The notes: generated by a model from the sequence alone, not told the origin. A DNA stretch of 40,527 nucleotides from Nitrospirota bacterium (GCA_029261215.1 JAJDBT010000088.1:1-40527), one strand, 5' to 3'. Numbered from the stretch's first letter, positions 16,225-26,119 are shown. A program made the numbers and translations.

Positions 16225-16359
16225 TAAAAATCATACATAAGGCAAAAGGGCATTATTGAAATCACAATCCATATCCCGCAACGACTTTAGTTTCGATGGA
16301 AATAACCGATAAGAGAGACAGACAAAAACAATACGGCTGCATTGGAACCTAAAACATTG

Positions 16360-17181
16360 ATGCATTTAGATTTTTACAAAATTAAACCCTGCACATTATT
16401 CACAACGATGTTTCTCAGTTTCTCAATTCAGGTCTTTGTCCCCTCGTTGGTTTTTTCTTATGAAGCGATTTCAGGGATAGAGGGGGAGAGTGTTCGCGGG
16501 GTGGTGCGATGGAGCGATGAAGTTATTCCGGAGAAACACCTCCATATCGTCATGAAAAACCCTGATTTTTGTGGCAAGACTTTCCTCGACGACGCCTTGA
16601 CAATATCCCCCGAAAACAAGGGCATGGAGAACGTCATGGTTTTCCTTGAGGATATTCAGAGTGGTAGGGAGCCGGGAGAGCGTCAGGTCAATATCATCAA
16701 AAAATGCCGTTTCAGTCCCAGGGTGATGGGCGCCGTCAAAAATGCGCTGATCGGGTTCCGGCATGATGATTTTATTACCCACAATATTCATCTCTTTCGC
16801 ATGGACAACAATGCAACGATATTTAATGTCGGCCTCCCCATTCACAGGTGGCAGCAGGTCGTCACACGAAAAAACCTGCGAACGGGACTTTTCAAAATGG
16901 AATGTGACATTCACAGCCATATGAACGGCGTGATCGTCTCGTTAGCGCATGATTATTATGCAAATACAAACGCGGACGGGCAGTTTGAAATAAAGGACAT
17001 TCCGCCCGGAAAATATCATCTGGTCGCCCTTCAGGGTGGGTACACCATTCAAAACCCGAATCAACAAGGGGAAGCGGGGTTTCGACCGATTTATGAAAAA
17101 CCGCATCGTATTGTGAAAGAGATCGAAATCAAAAAAGGGGAAACAACAGAGGTCGATTTTGAGTTCAATCTAAAAAATTAA
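16360..17181 (+). CDS. Exported protein with cupredoxin-like copper motif and carboxypeptidase-regulatory-like domain
   Basis: About 273 residues, exported (hydrophobic LFTTMFLSFSIQVFVPSLVF then SYEA). The central part resembles cupredoxin-like proteins of the methylamine-utilization (MauL) type. Near residue 185 the run CDIHSHM carries Cys, His and Met in the spacing used by mononuclear type-1 copper sites. A C-terminal carboxypeptidase regulatory-like beta sandwich follows, ANTNADGQFEIKDIPPGKYH. A CGKTF cysteine near residue 74 is also present. The ATG at 16360 was chosen over a TTG at 16342; neither has a good ribosome site. It leads a four-gene same-strand series with gaps of 40-52 bp. 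Electron transfer or metal sensing in the periplasm is inference. Confidence 0.72.
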   Translation: MHLDFYKIKPCTLFTTMFLSFSIQVFVPSLVFSYEAISGIEGESVRGVVRWSDEVIPEKHLHIVMKNPDFCGKTFLDDALTISPENKGMENVMVFLEDIQSGREPGERQVNIIKKCRFSPRVMGAVKNALIGFRHDDFITHNIHLFRMDNNATIFNVGLPIHRWQQVVTRKNLRTGLFKMECDIHSHMNGVIVSLAHDYYANTNADGQFEIKDIPPGKYHLVALQGGYTIQNPNQQGEAGFRPIYEKPHRIVKEIEIKKGETTEVDFEFNLKN

Positions 17182-17221
17182 TTCGAATGTGATCACTGTT
17201 TTTAAAGGGAGGAGTTTTTTC

Positions 17222-18412
17222 ATGCTGATTAAACGAATATCAATATTGCTCGTCGGTTTTCTGTTGTTATCGACGGCACAGCTCGCCATCGCCGCCAACA
17301 TAGAAGTTTCAGGGTTTGGAGACTTATCCTACGGCTACCTATGGGACGGGCCCGCCAATGAGGGCGATGCCGCCCTCTACAAATCAGACGGCATCGCCCC
17401 TTTTCCGCTCAGTCAGAATGACGGATTCGGGAACGTCGGGATTGACTTTACCATCCTGGCCGAGCTAACCGACCGTCTCACAGCGCTCAGCGAACTGAAC
17501 ATTCAACTCGACCGGGGAGGCACCAGCGATGTGGGTCTCGATCTTGAGCGCGCTTACATTGATTACCGGATCAATAATCGCTTCAATCTTCAGGTCGGTT
17601 CATTCTTTACGCCCATCGGTTTTCATAACCGGACCCTGTACAGCCGCGCCTGGCTGATGACCTCGATTCAAATTCCAGATTTTGACGAAGAAGAACTCGG
17701 CCTGGTTCCCACACATTCCACCGGAATCCATGCCTACGGCAATCTGACAAACTGGGGAACCCATTCTTTTAATTACGCCGTGTCTCTTGCAAACTCCAGA
17801 GGACGGGATCCAAAAACCTTGATCCTCAACAGGGATGAAGGTGCTCGAAAAACAGTCACAGGACTACTCGAATGGGTTCTTCCGACCCATAGAGATTTTA
17901 GAATCGGCCTCAGCGGCTGGCTGGCCGAAATCAATACATTTAAAGTCGGTCCGGCGATCGGAGACACAGCCAACATCAGCACCGCCGAACCGGTTAAATT
18001 GGAAGAAATCGGCTTTAACCCCTACCTTGTGTTGTACAGCAAACATTACAATCTAATTCTGGAGTACGTCTCCCTAAGACAAAACGACAAAAAGGGGAAC
18101 CTGACGGGCAGTCCATTTGAGTTTGAAGCCTTTATTGGGGAATTCTCGTTGAACCTCATGGATGACAAGGTGCATCCCTACGTACGATATGATTTTACAG
18201 ACCTTCCCGGGACAGGGGGCCCCTACCTCACCCTTCGAGAAGATGAAGACGGAAACCTGACACGAAAATATGTGCCGGAATTTAAAGCCGTCATGTTTGG
18301 CGTGGCTTATGACTTATTCGCCCTGAACCGAATTAAGGCCGAAGTGATCCACAATTTTGATGGCCCACGAGCGAATTACGGATTTACCATTCAGAGCGCT
18401 TACGCATTTTAA
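17222..18412 (+). CDS. Outer-membrane porin-like beta-barrel protein
   Basis: 396 residues with a clear signal peptide (MLIKRISILLVGFLLLSTAQ, cleavage after AIAA). The mature protein shows alternating aromatic/polar strands (SGFGDLSYGYLWDG, RFNLQVGSFFTPIGFHNRTL, HPYVRYDFTD) and ends in the aromatic AYAF, the usual BAM-recognised C terminus. The phrase LNIQLDRGG-x-x-x-VGLDLERAYIDYRI is like phosphate-selective (OprP/OprO-type) or FAIM-like porins. GGGAGGAG precedes the ATG by 8 nt. The next gene encodes a small PstS-like protein, which favours an anion substrate such as phosphate or an analogue; that is inference. Confidence 0.82.
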   Translation: MLIKRISILLVGFLLLSTAQLAIAANIEVSGFGDLSYGYLWDGPANEGDAALYKSDGIAPFPLSQNDGFGNVGIDFTILAELTDRLTALSELNIQLDRGGTSDVGLDLERAYIDYRINNRFNLQVGSFFTPIGFHNRTLYSRAWLMTSIQIPDFDEEELGLVPTHSTGIHAYGNLTNWGTHSFNYAVSLANSRGRDPKTLILNRDEGARKTVTGLLEWVLPTHRDFRIGLSGWLAEINTFKVGPAIGDTANISTAEPVKLEEIGFNPYLVLYSKHYNLILEYVSLRQNDKKGNLTGSPFEFEAFIGEFSLNLMDDKVHPYVRYDFTDLPGTGGPYLTLREDEDGNLTRKYVPEFKAVMFGVAYDLFALNRIKAEVIHNFDGPRANYGFTIQSAYAF

Positions 18413-18451
18413 GTATCGGACAATCACCTAGAAGGGAGAAAAAATAACGCC

Positions 18452-18904
18452 ATGAAATTCATCACCCTTATAAAGTGTTCACTCACTGTAATTCTATTAG
18501 GAATGCCGCTTACAGCAGTCGCCGGAGAACTCGCGATTATCGTCAATTCGGAGAACACCGTTGGTAATCTGGATCAGAACGACATCAAAAAATATCTACT
18601 AAAAGAAAACCTGTCCTGGCCCAATGGCGCGAAAGTCCGTTCTGTTGACCGAAAAGGCTCACCGCCTGAACGCAAAGTTTTCTTGAAAGAAATCGCACAG
18701 ATGTCTCCTGAAAATTTAGAAAAATACTGGGTCAGCAAGCGATACGAAAAAGGCATTCCTGTTCCCCCAAGACTGGGGGGCGATCAGCAGATTATCGAAT
18801 ATGTCCAGTCTTTTGAGGGAGCCATCAGCTATGTCAACGCAAGCAGCATCGGCGAGGCCCAACGCGCCACGATTAAAATCGTCGGGACAGTCCCTATGCC
18901 GTGA
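18452..18904 (+). CDS. Small periplasmic PstS-like substrate-binding protein
   Basis: 150 residues: signal peptide (to about residue 24, AVAGE) and one lobe-like domain with the pattern of short phosphate ABC-transporter binding proteins (LAIIVNSENTVGNLDQNDIK, KVRSVDRKGSPPERKVFLKE, then YVQSFEGAISYVNASS). It is about half the length of transport-type PstS and no ABC permease or ATPase genes are nearby, so it more likely senses a ligand than feeds a transporter. The chemoreceptor gene directly downstream is a natural partner. Confidence 0.8.
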   Translation: MKFITLIKCSLTVILLGMPLTAVAGELAIIVNSENTVGNLDQNDIKKYLLKENLSWPNGAKVRSVDRKGSPPERKVFLKEIAQMSPENLEKYWVSKRYEKGIPVPPRLGGDQQIIEYVQSFEGAISYVNASSIGEAQRATIKIVGTVPMP

Positions 18905-18956
18905 GGGCGGGACGGCAATACGCTTATTTCCATAAACAAAGCAACTTGAGGTGAAG

Positions 18957-20960
18957 ATGTTATTCCGTTTTCGGGAAATGAAGATTCAGAACAAACTGCT
19001 CTGCAGCGCTGCGGTCAGTATTTTCGCAATTGCAGTGGTCTGGTTTTTGATTTCTAAAATCATATCCGCTTCTGACGACACATTCAAAAATGCAGAAAAA
19101 GCACTTGAAGTCACAAATGCCGTTGGCAATACTTCTGCAGCCCTTCAGCTCATTTCAGAACCGGTGACGGGTGTTTTGCACAACTGGAATGTCCTGGAAG
19201 CCCACAAAGGTTTTGAAGTCCGCTTTACGCATTATCAGGAAGAACTTTCACACCTCAAAATCCTGCTAGAAAATGAACAAGATCCCAACATTAGGGGTCA
19301 TATCAAAACAACAGAAGAAAACGCCTTAAAACTTAAGGAACTCTCCTTAAGGGTTTTTAAACTCGCTGATAAAAAAGTTACCGCGGACGGGGAAGGGAAA
19401 ATGTTTGCAGCACAGGCCGCGATGGAAACGGCCACTGGCCATATTGTTGAAATGACCCACGTCAGTGTCGCGGCTTTAAATGCCATGAAAAATACGGAAA
19501 CAATCCTGATCGAAAAGACAAAGACCCTCTTTGCCCTAAGCCTTAAAAACAACAAACAATTCTCTCTTTTTTCCATTGTCATACTTTTGGTGGGTGTCCT
19601 CATTACGACCTTGGTGAGTTTTATTATCGCCAGGTCCGTCTCCCTGCCCGTTAAAAACCTTCAAGAGGCCGTTTACGCTATTTCACAGGGAAATCTGGAT
19701 TATAAAATAGCAACAAAGAGTTATGGAGAAATTGGAGATCTGACAAAAGGCGTAACCTTCATGATCGAAGGGCTCAAATTGGGTGAAAAACATAAAAGTG
19801 AAATGGCCAGGATTTCGGCCATGATAGAAAATGCCACCGGTAATTTTATGTTTGCCGATAACGACCTCAATATCACCTATATGAATCCCGCCTCAAAACG
19901 CACCCTGACGCAAATAGAGAACCTGCTGCCCTGCAGTGCCAGTCAATTTATCGGGAAAACCATCGGAGATCTCACTGCCAACTCTAAAGGAGTCAGAGAA
20001 ATACTCTCTGACGAAAAAAAGCTGCCTTACCTAGGGACAATTTCCCTTAAAGACGAGATCATCGGTTTCACTGCCAGCGCCATTTACGACCACAATAACG
20101 CAAGAATTGGCACGATGGCCAACTGGGCACTGATCACAGAAAAACACAGGATCAAAACGTCTCTCGAAGAGACAACATCTTCCCTTAATTCGGCATCATC
20201 CGAACTTGAAATCGCCAGTAATGAAATGCGGATAACCGCAGAAGAAACCACCCGCCAGGCCATGACGGTGGCAACGATTAGTGAGCAAACAAACCAGAAC
20301 GTGCATTCAGTCGCAAGCGCTGCCGAAGAAATGTCTGCGACGGTCAGTGAAATCTCTAGAAACATGGAAGAGGCACATAGAATCTCAAGTAACGCCGTTC
20401 AAAAAGCCCACTTGATGAATGAGATGATTATGAAACTCGATCAATCAAACCAAGAAATTAACAAGGTCATCAAGGTGATTAACAGCATTGCTGATCAAAC
20501 CAACCTGCTTGCACTGAACGCGACAATTGAGGCTGCCCGTGCGGGAGAAGCAGGCAAAGGGTTTGCCGTGGTCGCAAATGAAGTCAAGGAGCTTGCGAAA
20601 GGAACCTCCAACGCGACAAATGAAATCCGTGAACAAATTCACGCAATACAGAGCAATACAAAAGATGCCATTCAAGCGATTGCTGAAATTACGGGGATTA
20701 TCAACTCAAATAACGAGATCGCCTCAACAATCGCCTCTGCGATGGTTGAGCAGTCCACAACCACAACCATGATTAGCCAGAACATGACAGAAGTCGCCAA
20801 GGGGACTGAAGAAGTTACACGTGATATCGGTGACATTCTCTCTGCTACCAGAGGCACCACCAGCGCCGCAGACCATATTCAAGAGTCTTCCAAAAATCTC
20901 ACATCAATGGCTTCACGCTTGGCAGGCCTGATTGATGATCATCGCACATCTAAAACCTGA
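18957..20960 (+). CDS. Methyl-accepting chemotaxis protein with HAMP and PAS domains
   Basis: A 667-residue inner-membrane receptor. TM1 is at about residues 14-36, then a periplasmic helical domain of about 165 residues, TM2 at about 203-228, HAMP ([20 protein letters not shown]), a PAS-like segment at about 285-400, and the signalling hairpin with the tip [20 protein letters not shown] followed by [17 protein letters not shown]. It signals to CheA/CheW, whose genes are not in the window. I used the ATG at 18957 with GAGG 6 nt upstream rather than the overlapping GTG at 18951. As the last gene of the cassette, it could receive input from the PstS-like protein. Confidence 0.93.
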   Translation: MLFRFREMKIQNKLLCSAAVSIFAIAVVWFLISKIISASDDTFKNAEKALEVTNAVGNTSAALQLISEPVTGVLHNWNVLEAHKGFEVRFTHYQEELSHLKILLENEQDPNIRGHIKTTEENALKLKELSLRVFKLADKKVTADGEGKMFAAQAAMETATGHIVEMTHVSVAALNAMKNTETILIEKTKTLFALSLKNNKQFSLFSIVILLVGVLITTLVSFIIARSVSLPVKNLQEAVYAISQGNLDYKIATKSYGEIGDLTKGVTFMIEGLKLGEKHKSEMARISAMIENATGNFMFADNDLNITYMNPASKRTLTQIENLLPCSASQFIGKTIGDLTANSKGVREILSDEKKLPYLGTISLKDEIIGFTASAIYDHNNARIGTMANWALITEKHRIKTSLEETTSSLNSASSELEIASNEMRITAEETTRQAMTVATISEQTNQNVHSVASAAEEMSATVSEISRNMEEAHRISSNAVQKAHLMNEMIMKLDQSNQEINKVIKVINSIADQTNLLALNATIEAARAGEAGKGFAVVANEVKELAKGTSNATNEIREQIHAIQSNTKDAIQAIAEITGIINSNNEIASTIASAMVEQSTTTTMISQNMTEVAKGTEEVTRDIGDILSATRGTTSAADHIQESSKNLTSMASRLAGLIDDHRTSKT

Positions 20961-20968
20961 AGCCTGAC

Positions 20969-21427
20969 TTACGATTGTTCATTCTGACCTGCTTTTTCTA
21001 TCTCTGCATCAAGCGCTTTTAAAAATTCCAGAATGTTCCGGGCATTCTGTCCAAGGTCTCCCTTGCCGACACGAGACGACGAACGGACATCTAAACCGCT
21101 CCCTCCGTCTTCGGCAGCACGAACCGAAATCACCACGTCATCTACAAATTTAAAGAGACGGGTCTGTCGCTCCGCATGAATCTCGCCTTTTTCAAGATCC
21201 TGCTCAACAATCTTCCAGCGAGGCAAGGATTTAACCGCCTCCAATACCGTGTTGAAAAGCAGACCCGACGCAAGAGGATAACGCCGGGAACGTAGCGCGG
21301 GATCGATATGGGCCGAGCTTGTTTCAGCACGGTTTTTTGTGAGTCCTTCACAGCCGAACAAAATCATCGTCATCACCATGAAAATAAGAAGAAAGGGAAC
21401 ATTTTGCCAGGAACGTTGAAATATCAT
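20969..21427 (-). CDS. DUF1499-family lipoprotein
   Basis: About 152 residues. Starting at the ATG at 21427 (GGAG 5 nt upstream) the N terminus is a lipoprotein signal, LLIFMVMTMILFGCEG, with the acylated Cys in the lipobox. The mature part fits DUF1499: RRYPLASGLLFNTVLEAVKS, VDDVVISVRAAEDG and DVRSSSRVGKGDLGQNARNI. Function of the family is unknown. The start codon is only 15 bp from the divergent tmk start, so promoters must lie inside the neighbouring coding regions, and its stop converges within 8 bp of the chemoreceptor stop. Confidence 0.82.
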   Translation of the reverse strand: MIFQRSWQNVPFLLIFMVMTMILFGCEGLTKNRAETSSAHIDPALRSRRYPLASGLLFNTVLEAVKSLPRWKIVEQDLEKGEIHAERQTRLFKFVDDVVISVRAAEDGGSGLDVRSSSRVGKGDLGQNARNILEFLKALDAEIEKAGQNEQS

Positions 21428-21442
21428 CTGAGCTCCTTTAAT

Positions 21443-22081
21443 ATGACGCACGTGTACCCAGGGCATTTTATCACATTCGAAGGCGGAGAAGGCAGCGGGA
21501 AAACCACCCAGCTTGCACTGCTCGCAGATACCCTGCGGGGCTTGGGCTTCCCCGTGCTCCAAACCCGTGAACCGGGCGGAACCGCACTGGGGGATGCCAT
21601 CAGGGCTTTGATTTTAAACGGCTCTAAGGATGATCCGGATATCGACCCGAAAACCGAGCTGTTTCTTTATCTCGCAAGCCGTTCCCAGCATGTCACAGAA
21701 GTGATTCAACCGGCTTTAACCGCAGGAAAAATCGTACTGTGTGACCGCTTTACGGATGCCACCCTTGCCTATCAGGGCGATGGCCGCAAACTTCCGAAAG
21801 AGGCCATAGAACAAATGACACATTTTGCCTCATACGGACTCGTACCCGAATTAACTTTTTTTCTGGATTTGGATGTTCAAACCGGCTTGGCCCGATTGAA
21901 AGGCCGTGAAGAAATTAATCGTATGGATCAGGAAACCTTTCAATTTCACAATGCCGTTTATCAGGGCTATCACAGCCTTGCCAGGGCAAACCCGAAACGC
22001 ATCGTGATCATTGACGCCTCTGGCACCATTGATGCCATTGCTTTAAAAATACAAGGACACATAAATGCCTTCCTTTCATGA
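21443..22081 (+). CDS. tmk: Thymidylate kinase
   Basis: A 212-residue cytoplasmic enzyme phosphorylating dTMP to dTDP. The P-loop FEGGEGSGKTTQ is at residues 12-23, the TREPGG motif near 41, and DRFTDATLAYQG in the substrate region near 99. The lid region follows (LKGREEINRMD). The ATG at 21443 has no good ribosome site and is 15 bp from a divergent gene; a GTG a few codons later is possible. The coding end overlaps holB by 17 bp, a widespread arrangement. Confidence 0.95.
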   Translation: MTHVYPGHFITFEGGEGSGKTTQLALLADTLRGLGFPVLQTREPGGTALGDAIRALILNGSKDDPDIDPKTELFLYLASRSQHVTEVIQPALTAGKIVLCDRFTDATLAYQGDGRKLPKEAIEQMTHFASYGLVPELTFFLDLDVQTGLARLKGREEINRMDQETFQFHNAVYQGYHSLARANPKRIVIIDASGTIDAIALKIQGHINAFLS

Positions 22082-23069
22082 TCTCGTGGCTCAAGGCCGC
22101 GCGATCAGTATGTTACAGTCGTTTTTGAAAAAAAAAGAGTACCCGCAGTCGCTTATTTTTGAAGGAGAAAGCGGCGTCGGAAAACGGCAGGCTGCTGAGG
22201 TTTTTGCACAACTGATCCTGTGCGAGTCCGGCTTGCCCAAGACGCATACGCCTTGCGGCACCTGTCTCTCCTGTCAAAAAATACAGAATCAAAACCACCC
22301 AGACCTTGTCGTCATTGCACCAGAGGCCAATACCATCAAGATTGAGCAAATCCGAGCGCTTCAACAAAAGCTTGTTTACAAGCCTGTCAGCGGATTAAAA
22401 AAAATCATTCTCATTGATCCGGCCGAAAAGATGAATGCCTCAGCCGCAAACGGCTTGCTCAAAACACTGGAAGAACCTCCGCCCTACGCCATGCTGATCT
22501 TGATCAGCGCCGAGGGAGGATCACTTTTACCCACAATCCGGTCACGATGCCAAACCCTCCAGTTTCATCCACTCTCATTTTCTCAAATCAAGGATATTTT
22601 AATCCGCGAAAACAACTGGAGTGCGGATGATGCGCATCTCCTAACGGCAACCGCATTCGGACGACTGCGAGTGGCAAGGGAGATGGATCTTGCCACAGCG
22701 CGCGAGGTCGATCAAAAAAGGCATGCTCTGATTTCAAGTGCCGATCTTTTTGAAACAGCCGCCAATTTTTCAGGCGACCGCGCAAGTCTTGAGACCGCCC
22801 TGCTTTATTTGATGCATTGGTTTCGGGATGGACTGGTTTTAAAATCACTCCAGAATCAAAACCAATCTAGGCCTGACGCGCTTTTTTTCTCTTGGCGCTT
22901 TGATGAAATCAGGGCCTGGAGCGCGTCCTGGGATGCCTCTGAACTGTGCACTGTCCTCTCGGATTTACAGACGATTTATAACGCACAAACCCGTAATGTG
23001 AATCGCCCTCTTTCCTTGGAAACCCTTCTGTTAAGAATCAGAAAAACGCCGTCAACGCTCATCCATTAA
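22065..23069 (+). CDS. holB: DNA polymerase III delta' subunit
   Basis: A 334-residue clamp-loader subunit. It shows a P-loop-like GESGVGKRQ at about residues 30-38, a four-cysteine zinc site (C50, C60, C63, C66: CESGLPKTHTPCGTCLSCQ) and the SRC motif (TIRSRCQTL) in sensor position. Length and C-terminal collar region are typical. It overlaps the end of tmk, so the two are translated together. Confidence 0.93.
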   Translation: MPSFHDLVAQGRAISMLQSFLKKKEYPQSLIFEGESGVGKRQAAEVFAQLILCESGLPKTHTPCGTCLSCQKIQNQNHPDLVVIAPEANTIKIEQIRALQQKLVYKPVSGLKKIILIDPAEKMNASAANGLLKTLEEPPPYAMLILISAEGGSLLPTIRSRCQTLQFHPLSFSQIKDILIRENNWSADDAHLLTATAFGRLRVAREMDLATAREVDQKRHALISSADLFETAANFSGDRASLETALLYLMHWFRDGLVLKSLQNQNQSRPDALFFSWRFDEIRAWSASWDASELCTVLSDLQTIYNAQTRNVNRPLSLETLLLRIRKTPSTLIH

Positions 23070-23203
23070 AAGAATCCGCTTCCCGAAGTTCTGTGGACTA
23101 ACACTTCACAAGCAAACGCCGTGGACAGCCTCCCGGTTGTCGGTTAAACTTAAATCAGGGGTTGTTCTCAATCATTTAAATTTGAATAAATCGGGGGGTT
23201 CAA

Positions 23204-23329
23204 ATGGATTTCAGTATCTTCGAAGCAGCATCTCTTCTGGCAATTTTTGCATTTATGATTACATTCTCGGTGAATACCAAAAAGGAACCTGTAAAAAAAC
23301 GCTCAAAAATCGATAAAGACCCGCGATAG
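23204..23329 (+). CDS. 41-residue single-pass membrane protein
   Basis: A short ORF beginning MDFSIFEAASLLAIFAFMIT, with one transmembrane helix (about residues 5-23) and a basic tail (KKEPVKKRSK). A GGGGGG stretch sits 6 nt before the ATG as a ribosome site. The shape resembles small respiratory subunits such as CcoQ, but no oxidase gene is nearby, so the resemblance is only of form. It stands between holB and the TIG-like gene. Confidence 0.5.
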   Translation: MDFSIFEAASLLAIFAFMITFSVNTKKEPVKKRSKIDKDPR

Positions 23330-23497
23330 TTTTTTAAGAATTTGATCAAATTCCGTTTCGGATCACTTTTAATCATCGTCATGTCACCTGTTTACGTCGA
23401 GTCCTCGCCTTGTACGCAAAGGTTCACGTACGCGACAAAATCGATTTCCCCAATCTTCTGCATGAAACCCGCTGATCGTAATGGATTCCTGAAAACA

Positions 23498-23526
23498 TTG
23501 ACATCTTTCTGAAATTTCCTTATACC
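23498..23526 (+). promoter_or_regulatory. Sigma-70 promoter of the TIG-like exported protein gene
   Basis: Consensus TTGACA (23498-23503), 17-bp spacer, TATACC (23521-23526), giving a leader of about 85 nt before the ATG at 23620. The rest of 23330-23619 shows no gene. Confidence 0.6.
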
Positions 23527-23619
23527 TCCTTTTAAAAATCAATCCCTTACAAAAACAAATCACTCAGGCGGTTTCAGAAAAACCGATCCGGCTGCCATCA
23601 CGTTTCAAAGGAGGCGCTT

Positions 23620-24549
23620 ATGCACACCACAAGACGCTTATGTACACTCGTTCTTCTCATTCTTTTTTCGCCCGCTCTCGCGCACGCAGCCCTTTCTATC
23701 CACAAGATCAATGAAGTGGTCGAAGGACTCCCGCTGACCATTACCGGAGAAAATTTCGGAGAAAAAACATCAGATTCATTTATTGAATTCGAATTTAAAA
23801 ACCAGAAAATTAAAGGAGGGGTGCTTTCATGGCGACAGGATGAGATCCGCGTACTCGGCCCGGTATTTCCTTCTGAATACGAAGGCGGAGAAATCACAAT
23901 TACCGTATCAATGGGTAATGCGACGGATCAACGCGCGACGACCACTGCGCCATTCAAGGTTTTTTCCAACAAACTGACCTCCGAAATCATCGCTCTTAAA
24001 AAAGAGGGTTTTTCGGACCGTTTCATTATGAATCAATACGACAAAAAAATCTCTGAAATGGGATTAAGAGACGATACCCTAGACAGCTTTGATATTAAAA
24101 AGCTCAATGAAGCAAACCTAAGTGAAGACCTGATTGCAAATATGTCAAGACATCGCCAATATCTCACCATCGGGATTTCCGGTATTTGGCTCGGTGATAC
24201 AAGAGACATTGTGACCAGTCCCATGATCCGTATTTTTATCTCTCCAAGAAGCTATTTTGATCCGCGAAAACCTTTTTGGAGCAAAGGATGGGGGAGTTTC
24301 GGACCGACCGATCTGAAAAGATATGACTTGAATCTCGGATATACAAGCAAAACATCGACAGACAGCGGCGCTGAAAGAAAAAATTATTTGCTACTTGGGC
24401 TTTCTTTTGAATTGAATCGTGCTGCACTTTTAAACTTCGGAGTGGCTTTTGTTCCCGGAGACATCGCAGGGGATCAGACCCAACCTTATTTTGGAATTAC
24501 CATGGATTCAAATCTACTCAAAGACATCGGGATACTGGACAAAGGCTAG
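23620..24549 (+). CDS. Exported protein with an N-terminal TIG/IPT-like domain
   Basis: 309 residues, signal peptide (MHTTRRLCTLVLLILFSPAL, cleavage near AHAA). Residues about 25-120 look like an IPT/TIG immunoglobulin-like fold (GLPLTITGENFGEKTSDSFI, VSMGNATDQRATTTAPFKVF). A helical middle contains LTSEIIALKKEGFSDRFI, the short repeat element seen in proteins with a 'lks-eiialkk-G-s-d-ii' motif. The C-terminal part (YLTIGISGIWLGD, NYLLLGLSFELNRAALLNFG) has beta-barrel-like strands. AAAGGAGG precedes the ATG. Role unknown; surface or outer-membrane placement is inferred. Confidence 0.65.
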   Translation: MHTTRRLCTLVLLILFSPALAHAALSIHKINEVVEGLPLTITGENFGEKTSDSFIEFEFKNQKIKGGVLSWRQDEIRVLGPVFPSEYEGGEITITVSMGNATDQRATTTAPFKVFSNKLTSEIIALKKEGFSDRFIMNQYDKKISEMGLRDDTLDSFDIKKLNEANLSEDLIANMSRHRQYLTIGISGIWLGDTRDIVTSPMIRIFISPRSYFDPRKPFWSKGWGSFGPTDLKRYDLNLGYTSKTSTDSGAERKNYLLLGLSFELNRAALLNFGVAFVPGDIAGDQTQPYFGITMDSNLLKDIGILDKG

Positions 24550-24642
24550 GGACGCGACAAGGCAATCCCCTGCACGCAAGTGAGATCAATCACCACTTTT
24601 CTTCTTTCCTGGACTCATGTACACTCATAGGAGGGGCCGGTC

Positions 24643-24750
24643 ATGATCATCTCACAAATACCAAATCTCGTGCATGTCGCCAGTTCACTGGCACCCATGC
24701 TCGTCTTTTTACTTTTTTTTGTTATTATTTCATTTCTCAAAAAAAAGTAA
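24643..24750 (+). CDS. 35-residue hydrophobic membrane peptide
   Basis: MIISQIPNLVHVASSLAPML then a run of hydrophobic residues ending in FLKKK. One transmembrane helix with a basic tail. A perfect AGGAGG lies 8 nt before the ATG, stronger than for most genes here, so translation is likely. It ends 4 bp from the stop of the convergent aminotransferase gene. No family recognised. Confidence 0.55.
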   Translation: MIISQIPNLVHVASSLAPMLVFLLFFVIISFLKKK

Positions 24751-24754
24751 GTGC

Positions 24755-26089
24755 TTACCCACGTTTTTGTTCAACCTCGCTTAAAACCGTTTCAAAAATG
24801 TCCAGTCCCGCGTCGGCTTCTTTTTGAGTCAGTACCAGCGGCGGCATAAACCGAATCGTATTTTGCCCGCAGCCTAAAATTAAAAGCCCTTTTTGAAAAC
24901 AACCTTGGATAATCCGGGCACGCTCTTCAATGGCCATCTCTTTGCTTTCCCGATCCTTCACCAGCTCAATGCCAATCATCAAGCCCATGCCGCGCACATC
25001 ACCCATGAGTGGATGACTTCCCTGCATGTTTCGAAGGCGATCCAGGAGATAGTTTCCGATTTTTTCTGCATTTTGTATCAATCCATTTTCAAGCAATTCG
25101 AGTGTCGCGAGGGCGGCCTCACAGGCAATGGGATTGCCGCCGAAGGTGTTGGCATGTGAACCCGATTCCCAGGAGTCCATCACCTGACTTTTCGCCACGA
25201 TTGCCCCGAGCGGCAAGCCGGATGCAATGCCTTTGGCAAGGGTCATGATATCGGGAACAACACCAAAATGCTCCGAGGCAAACATCTTCCCCGTTCGCCC
25301 GATACCACTCTGAACCTCGTCAACAACCATCAGAATGCCGTACGATTTCGCCAATTGCGCCAGTCGTTTCAAAAAATCTTTTGGCGGAACGATGTAGCCC
25401 CCTTCACCTTGAATCGCTTCAACAAAAATCGCCGCGACCTCTTCCCCAGGGACAAGATGTTTAAAAGCCGTTTCCTGTATCCACTCCAAGGTAAAATCAA
25501 CCGTTTGCTCTGCCGACAAACCTGCGGGTGGACGATAAGGGTTTGGATAAGGGGCGTGAATCACGCTAGATAACAAGGGAGCAAATCCTTTTTTATGGAG
25601 CGTCTTGCTGCCCGTCAGAGCCAGCGCACCCATGGTTCTGCCGTGGAATGCCCCTGTAAATGCAATATAATACGGCCTTTTTGTCGCATATCGTGCAAGC
25701 TTCATTGCGGCCTCAACAGACTCAGCCCCCGAATTTGTAAAAAACACCTTTTTTTTCATCCGACCCGGAGCAAGACGGCACAGAGCCTCCGCCAAAAGCA
25801 CTTCGGATGGATAATAAAAATCAGTTCCCGACATGTGGATCAATTTTTTTGCCTGATTACAGATGGCTTTCACGACTTTGGGGTGGCAATGCCCCGTCGC
25901 AGTGACCGCAATGCCAGAAGTGAAGTCGAGATATTCAAATCCATCCACATCAGTCATTCGACAGCCTTTTGCCGAATCCACAACAAGCGGATAGGCGCGT
26001 GTCACGGATTTTGAGATGACGCAATGATCCCGCTTCACCCACTTTTTCGCTTCAGGCCCCGGTCGATTCCTTGATTTCTTGGATTTCAC
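24755..26089 (-). CDS. Class III PLP-dependent aminotransferase (4-aminobutyrate / ornithine type)
   Basis: A 444-residue cytoplasmic enzyme. Recognised from [56 protein letters not shown] and the PLP lysine in [13 protein letters not shown], then [20 protein letters not shown]. The start is the GTG at 26089, with AGGAGG 5 nt upstream. The subfamily (GABA, acetylornithine, putrescine or the archaeal-type broad amino-acid racemase group) cannot be fixed, but the agmatinase gene 30 bp upstream on the same strand suggests a role in breakdown of putrescine-derived amino compounds. Confidence 0.9.
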   Translation of the reverse strand: MKSKKSRNRPGPEAKKWVKRDHCVISKSVTRAYPLVVDSAKGCRMTDVDGFEYLDFTSGIAVTATGHCHPKVVKAICNQAKKLIHMSGTDFYYPSEVLLAEALCRLAPGRMKKKVFFTNSGAESVEAAMKLARYATKRPYYIAFTGAFHGRTMGALALTGSKTLHKKGFAPLLSSVIHAPYPNPYRPPAGLSAEQTVDFTLEWIQETAFKHLVPGEEVAAIFVEAIQGEGGYIVPPKDFLKRLAQLAKSYGILMVVDEVQSGIGRTGKMFASEHFGVVPDIMTLAKGIASGLPLGAIVAKSQVMDSWESGSHANTFGGNPIACEAALATLELLENGLIQNAEKIGNYLLDRLRNMQGSHPLMGDVRGMGLMIGIELVKDRESKEMAIEERARIIQGCFQKGLLILGCGQNTIRFMPPLVLTQKEADAGLDIFETVLSEVEQKRG

Positions 26090-26119
26090 GCACACCTCCT
26101 TTACAAGCCGCTTGGGTTG

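Noticed and set aside
23204-23329. CcoQ-like oxidase subunit
   Set aside because: Only the general form (one helix plus basic tail) fits; no cbb3 oxidase genes are in the window.
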